Assembly (NCBI RefSeq): GCF_014644295.1
Contig: NZ_BMKK01000011.1
Location: 152,772-216,771, forward strand
Origin: Emticicia aquatilis
GTDB lineage: Bacteria > Bacteroidota > Bacteroidia > Cytophagales > Spirosomataceae
Direction: 5' to 3'
DNA length: 64,000 bases
The notes beneath the pieces were generated by a model. It worked only from the letters and a program-made list of their open reading frames with translations, was not told the DNA's origin and searched no databases. Position 1 is the stretch's first letter. Each line of letters opens with the position of its first letter. This document shows, piece after piece, positions 1 to 6,750 of the stretch. The position numbers and the translations under genes were made by a program.

Positions 1-665
1 TTGATGGCTTCGTCGTTATGTGTTTTTTGCCCATTGAATATACTGAAAACCGACTGACTTGTTCGATTTAGGTCTATCTGAAATACTTTTGAACAATAAA
101 TAGCCGTGCTTCTATCATAAAATTTCTCGATTAAATAAATAATAAGATTTAGAAACGAATATGCTCCGCCGTTGGTATAGATGCCATTCTCATCGGTAAT
201 TAATTCGTCTGACTTTAGTTTTACGTTTGGAAAAGTCTGGCGGAAAGTATCAGTAGCCAACCAATGCGTTGAGCAGCTTTTACCATCAAGAATGCCCGTT
301 GAAGCCAACAAAAAAGCCCCCGTACATATGCTTGCTACTTCCGCTCCTCGTTTATACTGATGGCTTACCCACTGTGCTAATTCTTGGTTTTGTTGGGTTG
401 CTTCTTCGTAATTATGATTTAATGATGGAATAATGATTAAATCGGTAGTCAGAATTGTCGAAAAATGCTTGTGCGGATTTACCTGAAACAAACCATCATA
501 AAAATCGACAGTATCCGAAACCCCCAAAAGTTCAATACTGAAAATAGGCTCATTGCCCAGTTTTTGCCAATATTCATTCGCTTTTTTGAATATTTTATAT
601 GCCCCCACAATACTGCTGAGATTATTGCCATGTCCTTCCGGAACTAATATGCTGAGATGTTTCAT
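1..665 (-). CDS. GlxA-family (DJ-1/PfpI + AraC) regulator, 3' part missing
   Basis: The minus-strand frame opens at ATG 665-663 and stays open to the left edge, so the protein (about 221 residues visible) is cut by the window. It begins MKHLSILVPEGHGNN and carries a class I amidotransferase-like fold with the nucleophile-elbow segment SICTGAFLLASTG and then THWLATD and TNGGAYSFLNL, the usual order in GlxA-type regulators. The visible part ends in FNGQKTHNDEAI, the linker that precedes the C-terminal AraC helix-turn-helix in this family. Such proteins are cytoplasmic transcription factors whose N-terminal domain senses an unknown ligand. It is divergent from the DinB gene at 786. The HTH itself lies outside the window, so the regulator call rests on the N-terminal half. 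Confidence 0.85.
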   Translation of the reverse strand, partial: MKHLSILVPEGHGNNLSSIVGAYKIFKKANEYWQKLGNEPIFSIELLGVSDTVDFYDGLFQVNPHKHFSTILTTDLIIIPSLNHNYEEATQQNQELAQWVSHQYKRGAEVASICTGAFLLASTGILDGKSCSTHWLATDTFRQTFPNVKLKSDELITDENGIYTNGGAYSFLNLIIYLIEKFYDRSTAIYCSKVFQIDLNRTSQSVFSIFNGQKTHNDEAI

Positions 666-679
666 TAGATTTTTTTTTG

Positions 680-710
680 CAAAATTATATTTTCTTTTTG
701 TCCAAATCAA
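680..710 (-). promoter_or_regulatory. Promoter of the GlxA-type regulator
   Basis: On the minus strand a -7 element TAATTTTG (680-687) lies 20 bases downstream of TTG (708-710), matching the Bacteroidota TTG-N19/20-TAnnTTTG pattern. It sits 15 bases upstream of the ATG at 665. Confidence 0.6.
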
Positions 711-758
711 CCCATCAAATAGTCTAAATTACACACTATTAAAGTTATTTTTAGTCAA

Positions 759-766
759 TAGTTTTG
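759..766 (+). promoter_or_regulatory. -7 element for the DinB gene
   Basis: TAGTTTTG fits TAnnTTTG and is 19 bases before the ATG at 786, implying a very short leader. No convincing TTG lies at the -33 spacing. Confidence 0.5.
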
Positions 767-785
767 CAGAAAAATAATTGACTAT

Positions 786-1250
786 ATGAATACAAAAATC
801 GAAAGTATAAAAAAACTGAGGCTCTTTCTATTGAAGCATATTGAAGGTTTGAGCGTTGAACAACTCAACGAAATTCCCCAAGACTTCAATAATAATATCA
901 TTTGGAATGTAGGACACATGTTATCTGCTTTTCAATCGCTTACTTACAAGAGAGCAGGTTTGCCCGAAAAAATACAAGAAAACTACTTTAAGCCTTTTGT
1001 TCCAGGTACAAAACCCGAGCAGTTTTTTGATGGCGAAACCATAGAAATAATAAAATCACTGTTGGTTTCGACAATTGATGTTTTCATGATTGATTACGAA
1101 AATAAGATTTTTGAGAACTACACAAAGTCAGAAGGTATTGAGCGTACCTACAATATTGAGGTTGCAACGATTGATGCCGCACTCGATTTTTTGTTGTATC
1201 ACGAGGGTTTACACATTGGTTATATTTTAGCACAAAAACATTTAGTCTGA
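786..1250 (+). CDS. DinB-like four-helix metal-binding protein
   Basis: A 154-residue protein of the DinB/YfiT superfamily. The first helix ends in NIIWNVGHMLSAFQSL, where the histidine is the expected first metal ligand, and the last helix has YHEGLHIGYIL with the second and third histidines. DinB proteins are small cytoplasmic helical bundles that bind a divalent metal; some are thiol-dependent transferases, most have unknown substrates. The next gene (SRPBCC, 1257) starts 7 bases after the stop, so the two are probably one transcript. Length is normal for the family. The exact reaction cannot be told from sequence. Confidence 0.85.
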   Translation: MNTKIESIKKLRLFLLKHIEGLSVEQLNEIPQDFNNNIIWNVGHMLSAFQSLTYKRAGLPEKIQENYFKPFVPGTKPEQFFDGETIEIIKSLLVSTIDVFMIDYENKIFENYTKSEGIERTYNIEVATIDAALDFLLYHEGLHIGYILAQKHLV

Positions 1251-1256
1251 ATCAAA

Positions 1257-1685
1257 ATGAAAGCAACAAATTACTCTTTTGAATTTACTACTGAGCAAGA
1301 CCAAGCTCAGATTTTCTCTAAACTTCTTGATATTACAGCTTGGTGGTCAGGCGTTTATGGAGAAACCATAATCGGAGAATCAAACAAGGTTGGCGATGAA
1401 TTTACTTTTGAGGCAGGTGGCGGAATGCACAAATCTAAACAAAAACTTATCGAACTACTACCCAATCAAAAAATTGTGTGGCAGGTGATTGATAGTAATC
1501 TTAGTTTTTTGTCAAATCCCAGCGAATGGACAAACTCTAAGCTAATCTTCGAACTCGAAAGCCAAAATAACAAAACCAAAGTAAGGTTTACGCATGATGG
1601 TCTAACGCCTTCAATCGAATGTTATGAAGCGTGTTCTACTGGCTGGAGTGCATACATGAAGCGTTTTTCGGAGCAAATGGCCTAA
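1257..1685 (+). CDS. SRPBCC (AHSA1-like) domain protein
   Basis: A 142-residue single-domain protein of the START/Bet v1 fold. The N-terminal strand NYSFEFTTEQDQAQIF, the ITAWWSGVYGE segment, the strand-rich centre with KIVWQVIDSN and the C-terminal helix GWSAYMKRFSEQM match the AHSA1 (activator of Hsp90 ATPase C-terminal) subgroup that is very common in Bacteroidota. These proteins make a hydrophobic pocket for small ligands; no catalytic residues can be assigned. It follows the DinB gene by 7 bases, and DinB/SRPBCC pairs are a usual arrangement. It converges on the HxlR gene ending at 1693. Confidence 0.8.
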   Translation: MKATNYSFEFTTEQDQAQIFSKLLDITAWWSGVYGETIIGESNKVGDEFTFEAGGGMHKSKQKLIELLPNQKIVWQVIDSNLSFLSNPSEWTNSKLIFELESQNNKTKVRFTHDGLTPSIECYEACSTGWSAYMKRFSEQMA

Positions 1686-1692
1686 TTTTGAA

Positions 1693-2031
1693 TCATTCCC
1701 GCATAATTTTATCACGGTGTTTTAGTCCCCAAAAGTGTAATTCATCCATTACTTTTTCGAGCGACATCCCGTGTTCGGTTATCGAATATTCAACCGTAGG
1801 AGGGAAGGTGTCATGTACTTCTCGCTTGATGAGTTGATTGGCTTCTAAATTTTTCAATTCTTTAGATAAAATCTTATCTGTAATGCCATTTACGTCTTTT
1901 GAAATCTGCTTGAATCGCTTTTTGCCCGATGACAAAGCAAACAAAATTAATAATTTCCAACGACCTTCTAAGGCTTCGAGGGCATCTTTGATTGAAAGAG
2001 TCGTTTTGGGGCAACCTCCTTGTGTGAGCAT
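1693..2031 (-). CDS. HxlR-family winged-helix regulator
   Basis: 112 residues with the typical HxlR layout: a cysteine near the N-terminus (GGCPKTT), the helix ALEALEGRWKLLILFAL, recognition region RFKQISKDVNGITDKILS, the wing PPTVEYSITEHGMSLEKVM and the terminal HFWGLKHRDKI. HxlR proteins are dimeric, often sense thiol, quinone or aldehyde stress through the N-terminal cysteine, and usually control a divergent neighbour. Here that neighbour is the DoxX-like gene at 2158, and the shared intergenic space holds strong dyads (2061-2112). It overlaps nothing and ends 7 bases from the SRPBCC stop. Confidence 0.9.
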   Translation of the reverse strand: MLTQGGCPKTTLSIKDALEALEGRWKLLILFALSSGKKRFKQISKDVNGITDKILSKELKNLEANQLIKREVHDTFPPTVEYSITEHGMSLEKVMDELHFWGLKHRDKIMRE

Positions 2032-2060
2032 TTTCTGAGTATTTAGGCAGATTTTACATT

Positions 2061-2112
2061 ACTTTCCAAGTAGATAGTGCTATCCAGTTGGAAAGTGCTA
2101 TCATTTGGATAG
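2061..2112. promoter_or_regulatory. Operator cluster between HxlR and DoxX genes
   Basis: ACTTTCCAA (2061-2069) and TTGGAAAGT (2088-2096) are a perfect 9-bp inverted repeat around a nested GATAG-TG-CTATC (2073-2084), giving 15 of 18 symmetric positions over 36 bp. A second dyad, CTATC-N5-GATAG, follows at 2098-2112. The cluster lies just upstream of the DoxX -7 element, so binding would block that promoter. Confidence 0.65.
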
Positions 2113-2122
2113 TAAAGATAAA

Positions 2123-2130
2123 TACTTTTG
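2123..2130 (+). promoter_or_regulatory. -7 element for the DoxX-like gene
   Basis: TACTTTTG fits TAnnTTTG and lies 27 bases before the ATG at 2158, directly after the operator cluster. Confidence 0.55.
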
Positions 2131-2157
2131 TGCCATTATTAAAAACAAAATTTAAGC

Positions 2158-2562
2158 ATGGAAAAAACACAAAAGCAATCAAAGACGCTCACTATTGCCC
2201 TTTGGGTAGTGCAAGGTTTGCTGGCTATTAGTATGTTATGGGCAGCAAGCATGAAATTATTTCAACCAGTCGAAAAGTTGGCTCTGATGTGGCCTTGGGT
2301 GGCAAGTTACGAAGTTTTAGTGAAATTTACAGGTATCATAGATTTGCTGGGAGGAATAGGTATTATTGTTCCCACCTTGTTTGGTATCAGACCAAAACTT
2401 GTTGTATTGACCGCTTGGGCAATTGTGGTACTTATGATTTGTGCTTCGGTATTCCATATTTCGAGAGGCGAAGCATCATTGATTGGGATAAATGTAGTAT
2501 TTGCGTTGATGGCGAGCTTTGTAGCTTGGGGCAGAAACCAATTGTTTAAAAACAGGATTTAA
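2158..2562 (+). CDS. DoxX-like integral membrane protein
   Basis: 134 residues with four predicted membrane helices: LTIALWVVQGLLAISMLWAA, a helix over FTGIIDLLGGIGIIVP, LVVLTAWAIVVLMICASVF, and GINVVFALMASFVAW. The MWAASMKLF and DLLGGIGI features are typical of the DoxX/DoxD-like family of Bacteroidota inner-membrane proteins, which are often induced by thiol or oxidative stress and stand beside HxlR or TetR regulators. The C-terminal FVAWGRNQ is followed here by LFKNRI; a near-identical coding segment recurs, out of use, at 3924-3977. Function beyond redox-stress association is not established. Confidence 0.85.
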   Translation: MEKTQKQSKTLTIALWVVQGLLAISMLWAASMKLFQPVEKLALMWPWVASYEVLVKFTGIIDLLGGIGIIVPTLFGIRPKLVVLTAWAIVVLMICASVFHISRGEASLIGINVVFALMASFVAWGRNQLFKNRI

Positions 2563-2591
2563 GTGAGAGTGCTTAATTTCTTCAAAAAAAG

Positions 2592-2624
2592 CATGTATGC
2601 TCAACAGTTTGGAGAGCATACATG
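2592..2624 (+). terminator. Hairpin after the DoxX gene
   Basis: CATGTATGCTC (2592-2602) pairs with GAGCATACATG (2614-2624), an 11-bp perfect stem. Only a short T run follows (TTTT at about 2631), so it is a moderate terminator candidate. Confidence 0.5.
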
Positions 2625-2708
2625 AAGCAATTTTCATGACTATAAAAACTGTTTCTTGAATTGTTGAATATCAAATATCTGAAAGATAACTTATCCGACA
2701 TGCTATTC

Positions 2709-3794
2709 TTATTTACGACCAATAAGCATGGCATTTAATTCAGTATTTGAAGCACTTGAATTTGCATTACCAATATTTGTAATTCGAACAGTTGCCGAAG
2801 TAGTAGTAATAGATGAAATCGTATAGGCAATAAAATCTGCATTTGTTGATGTGCCTCCTGAAAGTCGGCCAAAGGCGATACATGGTGGTTCTATAAATGC
2901 TGCAAATGACATATTGATACAGCAGGCAGAGGCACCTGGAGCCAAACTCCAACTTAAATTTGAACCAGTTGAAAAATCAACAATAGCCAATTGATTGGCA
3001 TTTCCACTACGAACAATTCCTTTGCCTGTGTTGGTTGTAATATTACCATCAACTGCCAAATTTCCATTGGCATTAAGTGTGCCATTTACATTTACAGTGT
3101 TCGAAAAAGTAGCAGAGCCACCTACTTGTGCAGTTCCAACAATCTCTGAATTACCATTGACATACTGGCCATTAGAATATAAGCTACCATTTACTGAGAG
3201 CTTATATGTGGGTGCATTATAACCAATACCTACATTGCCATTTGACAAAATAGCCATTTGTTCAGAATCATTTGTGCCAAACCTAATGGAGGCGTTTTCT
3301 TTGTTCCAAATTAAACCAGAGGTGCTACCTCCATTTCCTACATAAAAGCCATCTGTGATAGTACTACCCGTAGCGTTATTGTGAAAATATAAATTGGCAC
3401 CAGTACCATTAGATATATTCAAAGCTCCAACTGGTGAAGTAGTACCAATACCTACATTTCCTAACGAATAAGAAATTGAAGTACCATTCACATTCCATTG
3501 GTTACCGAAAATTGCATTTTGCCAAGCTGCACCATCATAGTATCTGAAATTGTGGCCAACGGTATTGTAATAGAGTAAACCCTCTGTAGGAGAACCTAAA
3601 TCAGCATCTGTTCTGGGTATCAAAATACCTTTATTATTGCTTCGGATGTCTAAAATAGAAGCAGAATATGGAATGTCGGTGCCTCCAATATTGCTAATGA
3701 CAGTTCCGCTTGGAGAGTCAACTATTTTTGCATTTTGGCAAAATGAATGCAATGATAATAAACTTACAATCAGGGTTTTGTATAAATTTTTCAT
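2709..3794 (-). CDS. Secreted fibre-like surface protein with GNVGIG repeats
   Basis: 361 residues with a signal peptide (KNLYKTLIVSLLSLHSFCQ). After it comes SILDIRSNNKGILIPR, then a YYNTVGHNFRYYDGAAW segment; this N-terminal module is common in Bacteroidota proteins that carry phage-tail-fibre-like stalks. Two GNVGIG motifs follow (LGNVGIGTTSP, NGNVGIGYNAP), then short glycine/asparagine repeats (NGSLYSNGQYVNGNSE, NVNGTLNANGNLAVDG) and a globular C-terminal domain with paired cysteines (SACCINM). It probably forms a trimeric fibre at the surface, which is inferred from repeat type only. There is no C-terminal peptidase domain. The gene is alone and is flanked by the DoxX 3' end and its decayed copy. 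Confidence 0.6.
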   Translation of the reverse strand: MKNLYKTLIVSLLSLHSFCQNAKIVDSPSGTVISNIGGTDIPYSASILDIRSNNKGILIPRTDADLGSPTEGLLYYNTVGHNFRYYDGAAWQNAIFGNQWNVNGTSISYSLGNVGIGTTSPVGALNISNGTGANLYFHNNATGSTITDGFYVGNGGSTSGLIWNKENASIRFGTNDSEQMAILSNGNVGIGYNAPTYKLSVNGSLYSNGQYVNGNSEIVGTAQVGGSATFSNTVNVNGTLNANGNLAVDGNITTNTGKGIVRSGNANQLAIVDFSTGSNLSWSLAPGASACCINMSFAAFIEPPCIAFGRLSGGTSTNADFIAYTISSITTTSATVRITNIGNANSSASNTELNAMLIGRK

Positions 3795-3923
3795 GGTGTT
3801 TTAACATATTTTTATTTCTGTTTCAAAATTGAGTCTTTGAGTTTGAAATAAAAAAAATATTAAAATGAATAGTATAAATATTAAAGTGAATAGTAAGTAT
3901 GGTAAAATGAATGGAAAATTGAA

Positions 3924-3977
3924 GAAGTGGTCTTTGTGTAGATAAGGTGCTTTGTGGCTTGGGGCAGAAACCAATAA
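3924..3977 (+). pseudogene. Decayed C-terminal end of a DoxX-like gene
   Basis: Bases 3951-3975 match 2518-2542 (the end of the intact DoxX gene) at 24 of 25 positions. In frame this reads FVAWGRNQ followed by TAA. Upstream the frame continues to align (VVF then an in-frame TAG, then IRC) against VVFALMAS of the intact protein. No start or upstream body remains. The rest of 3795-4034 is AT-rich with short AAAATGAATAGTA-like runs and no gene. Confidence 0.7.
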
Positions 3978-4034
3978 TGAAAATAATAGGACACCACGAG
4001 TGTTGTGAGTGTCCTATTCATTTATTCACAGCAA

Positions 4035-4667
4035 TCAGTTCAGTTCATGAACAAATTCATTTATTGGCTTGCGAACTTTCTTCAAATTAGCATTCCAATC
4101 GTTGGCGGCATCTCGGTAGCCCAAAGGCAAAATTACTGCACTTTTAAGGCCTTTTTCGCTAAGACCTAATAATTTATCTAATTCTTCTGGGTTAAACCCT
4201 TCCATCGGAGTTGCATCAACTTGTTGCTCGGCAGCAGCGGCAATAGCCATCGAAAACGAAATATAGGCTTGCTTAGCCGTATGCACACTTTGCCATTCTT
4301 TTCCTCGTGGTTCGTACATGCTCCATAGCATATTTTTATAATCATCCATTTGAGTAAGCGGCAAGCCTCTATCTGCTAGTATTTTATGGAAAGTAGCTTC
4401 AATTTTTTCTAAAGAATAACCATCCCAAGCTGCCCAAACCAATAAATGTGAGCAGTCGGTTATTTGGCTTTGGTTAAATGCTATTGGTTTGATTTTTTCG
4501 AGCAATTCTTTATCGGTAATCACAAAAATCTCATAAGGTTGTAAACCAGAAGATGAAGGAGCAAGTCGAGCAGCTTCTAAAATATAATCCAGTTTTTCTT
4601 GAGGCACAGTATTGCCATTCATTTTTTTAGTGGCGTATCGCCATTCTAAACTTTCTAATAAATTCAT
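4035..4667 (-). CDS. NAD(P)H-dependent nitroreductase-family oxidoreductase
   Basis: About 210 residues, starting MNLLESLEWRYATKKMNG. The family features are the N-terminal RYATKKM, the FMN-phosphate contacts around ARLAPSSSGLQPYE, and VDATPMEGFNPEELDKLL with ILPLGYRD near the end, as in NfsB/YdgI-type FMN reductases that act on nitro compounds, quinones or flavins in the cytoplasm. An upstream ATG (4694) would add nine residues but lies inside the -7 element at 4692-4699, so I take 4667. It is divergent from an HxlR regulator (4770), which is the usual partner of this enzyme class. Confidence 0.9.
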   Translation of the reverse strand: MNLLESLEWRYATKKMNGNTVPQEKLDYILEAARLAPSSSGLQPYEIFVITDKELLEKIKPIAFNQSQITDCSHLLVWAAWDGYSLEKIEATFHKILADRGLPLTQMDDYKNMLWSMYEPRGKEWQSVHTAKQAYISFSMAIAAAAEQQVDATPMEGFNPEELDKLLGLSEKGLKSAVILPLGYRDAANDWNANLKKVRKPINEFVHELN

Positions 4668-4691
4668 ATTTCTTGATTTAATATTTCGGGT

Positions 4692-4741
4692 CAAAGTTAT
4701 GAATTAATTGTTACTTTTGGTAACTTTGTATCAAAAAGTAA
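4692..4741. promoter_or_regulatory. Divergent promoters and operator, nitroreductase/HxlR
   Basis: Minus-strand -7 TAACTTTG is at 4692-4699 and plus-strand -7 TAACTTTG at 4721-4728. Between and over them are GTTAC-N5-GTAAC (4710-4724) and TTACTTTT (4711-4718) paired with AAAAGTAA (4734-4741). A dimeric HxlR protein bound here would cover both start sites. Confidence 0.6.
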
Positions 4742-4769
4742 TTGTGAATTTCAAGAAACTTGATTACCT

Positions 4770-5123
4770 ATGGGAAACCAACTAACAACCGAGAAAGTTA
4801 CCGAATGCAAGAAATCAGTAAAGGCTATTCATGATGTAATGGATATTATTGGTGGTAAATGGAAAATATCTATAATAGCCTGTTTGTGCTATCATCCAAT
4901 GCGTTTTAGTGAAGTTTTGAAAGAAATAGAAGGTATTTCGGGCAAAGTTTTGAGTAAAGAACTAAAAGACCTCGAAATGAATCAATTAGTGACACGCACT
5001 GTATTGGATACGCAGCCTATCACCGTAGAATACGCCATTACCGAATATGGGCGCACGTTAAAAGAAGTTACCAGCGTGATTGCCGATTGGGGAATGAAAC
5101 ATAGACAACGAATTATGAGCTAA
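4770..5123 (+). CDS. HxlR-family winged-helix regulator
   Basis: 117 residues: MDIIGGKWKISIIACL, RFSEVLKEIEGISGKVLS, KDLEMNQLVTRTV, the wing PITVEYAITEYGRTL and the C-terminal WGMKHRQRI are canonical HxlR features. The family cysteine is at CKKSVKAIHDV. It is divergent from the nitroreductase at 4667 and the intergenic dyads fit mutual control. It is clearly related to, but not a recent copy of, the HxlR protein at 1693-2031. Confidence 0.9.
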   Translation: MGNQLTTEKVTECKKSVKAIHDVMDIIGGKWKISIIACLCYHPMRFSEVLKEIEGISGKVLSKELKDLEMNQLVTRTVLDTQPITVEYAITEYGRTLKEVTSVIADWGMKHRQRIMS

Positions 5124-5181
5124 GTTTTAGAACCATTTCAGCGAGAAAGAGTGTTAGTTTTCTAAGACAATAGTTTATTTC

Positions 5182-5712
5182 ATGACAACCTACTTCATTA
5201 TACCAGGCCTTGGCAACTCCGATGAAGGCCATTGGCAAACACACTTTGAAAATTCGGGAGATAATTTTATTAGAATCAATCAAAAAAGTTGGGACGAACC
5301 CGACTGTGAAGACTGGATTCAGAACATCGAAAAAGCAATTTCATCTTACGAGCCGTCCGATGTTGTACTGATTGCTCATAGTTTGGGTTGCACAGCTGTG
5401 GCTCAGTGGGCAAAACGCTACCCAAAGGCTATCAAAGGTGCTTTATTGGTCGCTCCGAGTGATATTGAAAAACCCGTTTATACTTTCCCGATGACAGGTT
5501 TTACACCAATTCCTTTAGAAAAACTGCCATTTAAGAGCATTGTAGTGGCAAGTTCAAATGATGTTTGGGTGTTAGAAGAACGTGCCAAGTTTTTTGCCGA
5601 TGCGTGGAGAAGCGAATACCTAAATATTGGCGAAGCTGGACACATCAACGTTGCGGGTGGTTATGGTGAATGGTCTGCTGGCTTGGAACTCCTAAACAGC
5701 TTTGATGCTTGA
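5182..5712 (+). CDS. RBBP9/YdeN-family serine hydrolase
   Basis: 176 residues, the normal size for this compact alpha/beta hydrolase family. The N-terminal YFIIPGLGNSDEGHWQ is the family signature, the nucleophile elbow is LIAHSLGC with Ser67, the acid is probably in SSNDVWVLEE, and the catalytic histidine is in EAGHINVAGGYGEW. These enzymes are cytoplasmic esterases or peptidase-like hydrolases of uncertain substrate. No signal peptide is seen. It stands between the HxlR gene and a lipoprotein gene whose promoter starts inside its last codons. Confidence 0.9.
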   Translation: MTTYFIIPGLGNSDEGHWQTHFENSGDNFIRINQKSWDEPDCEDWIQNIEKAISSYEPSDVVLIAHSLGCTAVAQWAKRYPKAIKGALLVAPSDIEKPVYTFPMTGFTPIPLEKLPFKSIVVASSNDVWVLEERAKFFADAWRSEYLNIGEAGHINVAGGYGEWSAGLELLNSFDA

Positions 5713-5730
5713 GTATTTTTTGTATTTTTG
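5702..5730 (+). promoter_or_regulatory. Promoter of the DUF1080 lipoprotein gene
   Basis: TTG at 5702-5704, 18 bases, then TATTTTTG (5723-5730), a full Bacteroidota-type promoter overlapping the 3' end of the preceding gene. It places the start codon at 5778 rather than upstream. Confidence 0.6.
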
Positions 5731-5777
5731 GTAGAAAAACATTCTTATTCAACCAAAAATTAACAAAAAGACTCTTT

Positions 5778-6512
5778 ATGAAAAAGACATTCGTTTCCTT
5801 GCTTTCGGTGGGTTTACTCACGGTTTCTTTGTGGTCGTGTTCAGAAAAAAAAGTTGGTAATAATGAATTAAGCAACAAAGAAAAAGAGGAAGGTTGGACT
5901 TTGCTTTTTGATGGAAAAACTACTGATGGCTGGCATTTATACAACAAGGCCAAAATCCCATCAACTTGGATGGCGAAAGATGGAGAATTGTTTTGTAATC
6001 CTGATACGACAGGCATCGAACACGGTGATTTGGTTTCGGATAAAGTTTACAAAAATTTCGATTTAAAATTTGAGTGGAAAATCTCAAAAGCAGGCAATAG
6101 TGGCGTTTTTATCAATGTAATTGAGCAAGATACCATCCCGACGGCTTGGGCTTCTGGCCCAGAATATCAGCTACTCGAACACGAAAATATTGGAGCTGCT
6201 TATCTGAAAGATTCTACAAAATGGTCGGCTTGTTTGTATAGTTTTAAACCTCAGCAAAATCCTGCAAAACTCAAACCACTACGTGAATGGAACGAATCGA
6301 ATATCAAACAAAATAACGGTAAAATTGAGTTTTATTTGAATGGCGTTCTGACTGCCGAACAAGACTTAACCGCCGATACTTGGAAAAATATGGTCAGCAA
6401 AAGCAACTTTAAATATTTTCCATTATTCGGTAAAAATACTTCTGGCCTAATTGCCCTGCAAGAATGGTCGAAAGGTGTGGCCTTTAGAAATATTAAGGTG
6501 AAGGAATTGTAG
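5778..6512 (+). CDS. DUF1080 (3-keto-disaccharide hydrolase-like) lipoprotein
   Basis: 244 residues from ATG 5778. The signal sequence MKKTFVSLLSVGLLTVSLWS ends in a lipobox-like LWSCSEKK. The rest is one DUF1080/LamG-like beta-sandwich: WTLLFDGKTTDGWHLYN, LVSDKVYKNFDLKFEWKIS, NSGVFINV, GPEYQLLEHEN and the closing FRNIKVKEL. The family is found in many secreted Bacteroidota proteins; some members hydrolyse 3-keto-glycosides. A longer reading from 5709 is unlikely because it would start upstream of the -7 element. A distant relative is encoded at 30323-31102. Confidence 0.85.
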   Translation: MKKTFVSLLSVGLLTVSLWSCSEKKVGNNELSNKEKEEGWTLLFDGKTTDGWHLYNKAKIPSTWMAKDGELFCNPDTTGIEHGDLVSDKVYKNFDLKFEWKISKAGNSGVFINVIEQDTIPTAWASGPEYQLLEHENIGAAYLKDSTKWSACLYSFKPQQNPAKLKPLREWNESNIKQNNGKIEFYLNGVLTAEQDLTADTWKNMVSKSNFKYFPLFGKNTSGLIALQEWSKGVAFRNIKVKEL

Positions 6513-6581
6513 AAAATGTTGAAGAGACAACAAAACTACCCAATCTCTGATAAACGTTAAACAAACAAATTTTGGGTTTAA

Positions 6582-6732
6582 AATCCCGTAGGGATTATAT
6601 ATCGGTAGTAGAAAATAAAAACTATTTACTCATGCCGTAGGGATGATACTTTTATAGATTAGTTTCATACCTACGGCATGAGAAATTTAGTTTGATTAGA
6701 TTTTTCTACCGATATTGAATCCCTACGGGATT
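6582..6732. repeat. 151-bp palindromic repeat element, complete copy
   Basis: Outer arms AATCCCGTAGGGATT (6582-6596) and AATCCCTACGGGATT (6718-6732) are each palindromic and also face each other, with ATATCGGTAG and its complement CTACCGATAT just inside. Inner arms CATGCCGTAGG (6631) and CCTACGGCATG (6670) form a second nested hairpin. Related pieces occur at 8591, 27214 and 34392. No coding capacity. Confidence 0.75.
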
Positions 6733-6750
6733 AGACTATTAGGTCACCTA

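Noticed and set aside
4692..4694. Upstream ATG as nitroreductase start
   Set aside because: It lies inside the -7 element of the gene's promoter and adds residues foreign to the family.
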